From NCBI GenBank assembly GCA_040143965.1, contig JASJQH010000215.1, positions 1 to 21,030 on the forward strand: a stretch of DNA of 21,030 bases, given 5' to 3'. Source of the DNA: Basidiobolus ranarum (taxonomy: Eukaryota > Basidiobolomycota > Basidiobolomycetes > Basidiobolales). The notes below the pieces were generated by a model. The model saw only the letters and a list, made by a program, of their open reading frames with translations, was not told the DNA's origin and made no database searches. Position numbers and translations under genes: made by a program. Positions 20,964 through 21,030 of the stretch are shown here, piece by piece. Within the stretch, counting starts at the first letter, position 1; every line of letters starts with the position of its first letter.

Positions 20964-21030
20964 TTTTTCAGTAACCCACTACCATGACAGTCCTTCCATT
21001 TGCTCCGGCCAGTATGATTTCAATTGGAGC

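Overview
The window looks like a filamentous ascomycete genome fragment. Short introns with GTAAGT-like donors and AG acceptors preceded by branch-like sequences split the conserved genes, and the recognisable proteins (a fungal ENT transporter, Vps24, a Reg1-like PP1 subunit, an SLX1-like GIY-YIG nuclease) match Pezizomycotina families. Gene spacing is wide, intergenic DNA is AT-rich, and there are tiny secreted-protein genes. This fits a leotiomycete with an expanded genome; a powdery mildew (Erysiphales) is my best guess. That assignment is inference, not shown by the sequence.

Left part (1-7.8 kb): the 5' four exons of a FUN26-type equilibrative nucleoside transporter on the minus strand (running off the left edge); about 3 kb with no gene I can support; a complete four-exon VPS24/CHMP3 ESCRT-III gene on the plus strand; a 1.5 kb gap; and, convergent with VPS24, a complete two-exon Reg1-like gene on the minus strand with a DUF1752-type N-terminus and an RVxF-like PP1-docking motif.

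Middle part (8.3-12.3 kb): a minus-strand zone of exon-like open frames that splice in phase into a protein I do not recognise (possibly decayed or with a different start), then a complete two-exon SLX1-like nuclease gene on the plus strand that keeps the catalytic GIY-YIG core but has no C-terminal zinc finger.

Right part (12.3-21 kb): a gene-poor tract. It contains G-poor degenerate direct repeats around 13.2-14.3 kb, with related copies near 19.7 kb. It also contains the most interesting item: two tandem minus-strand genes for 65-68-residue secreted or membrane-inserted proteins. Their bodies have diverged, but they share a nearly invariant C-terminal tail PRYH(K/R)(I/L)GYKYG(V/I)GF, and similar TATA-containing promoters. 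They look like members of an undescribed small peptide or effector family. At the right edge is the 3' part of an unrecognised minus-strand gene whose product ends in a CaaX-like CTIL.

The housekeeping genes are functionally unrelated (nucleoside transport, endosomal sorting, PP1 regulation, DNA junction processing). No operon-like logic is expected or seen. No virus-like element, LTR element, CRISPR array, rRNA or tRNA was recognised.
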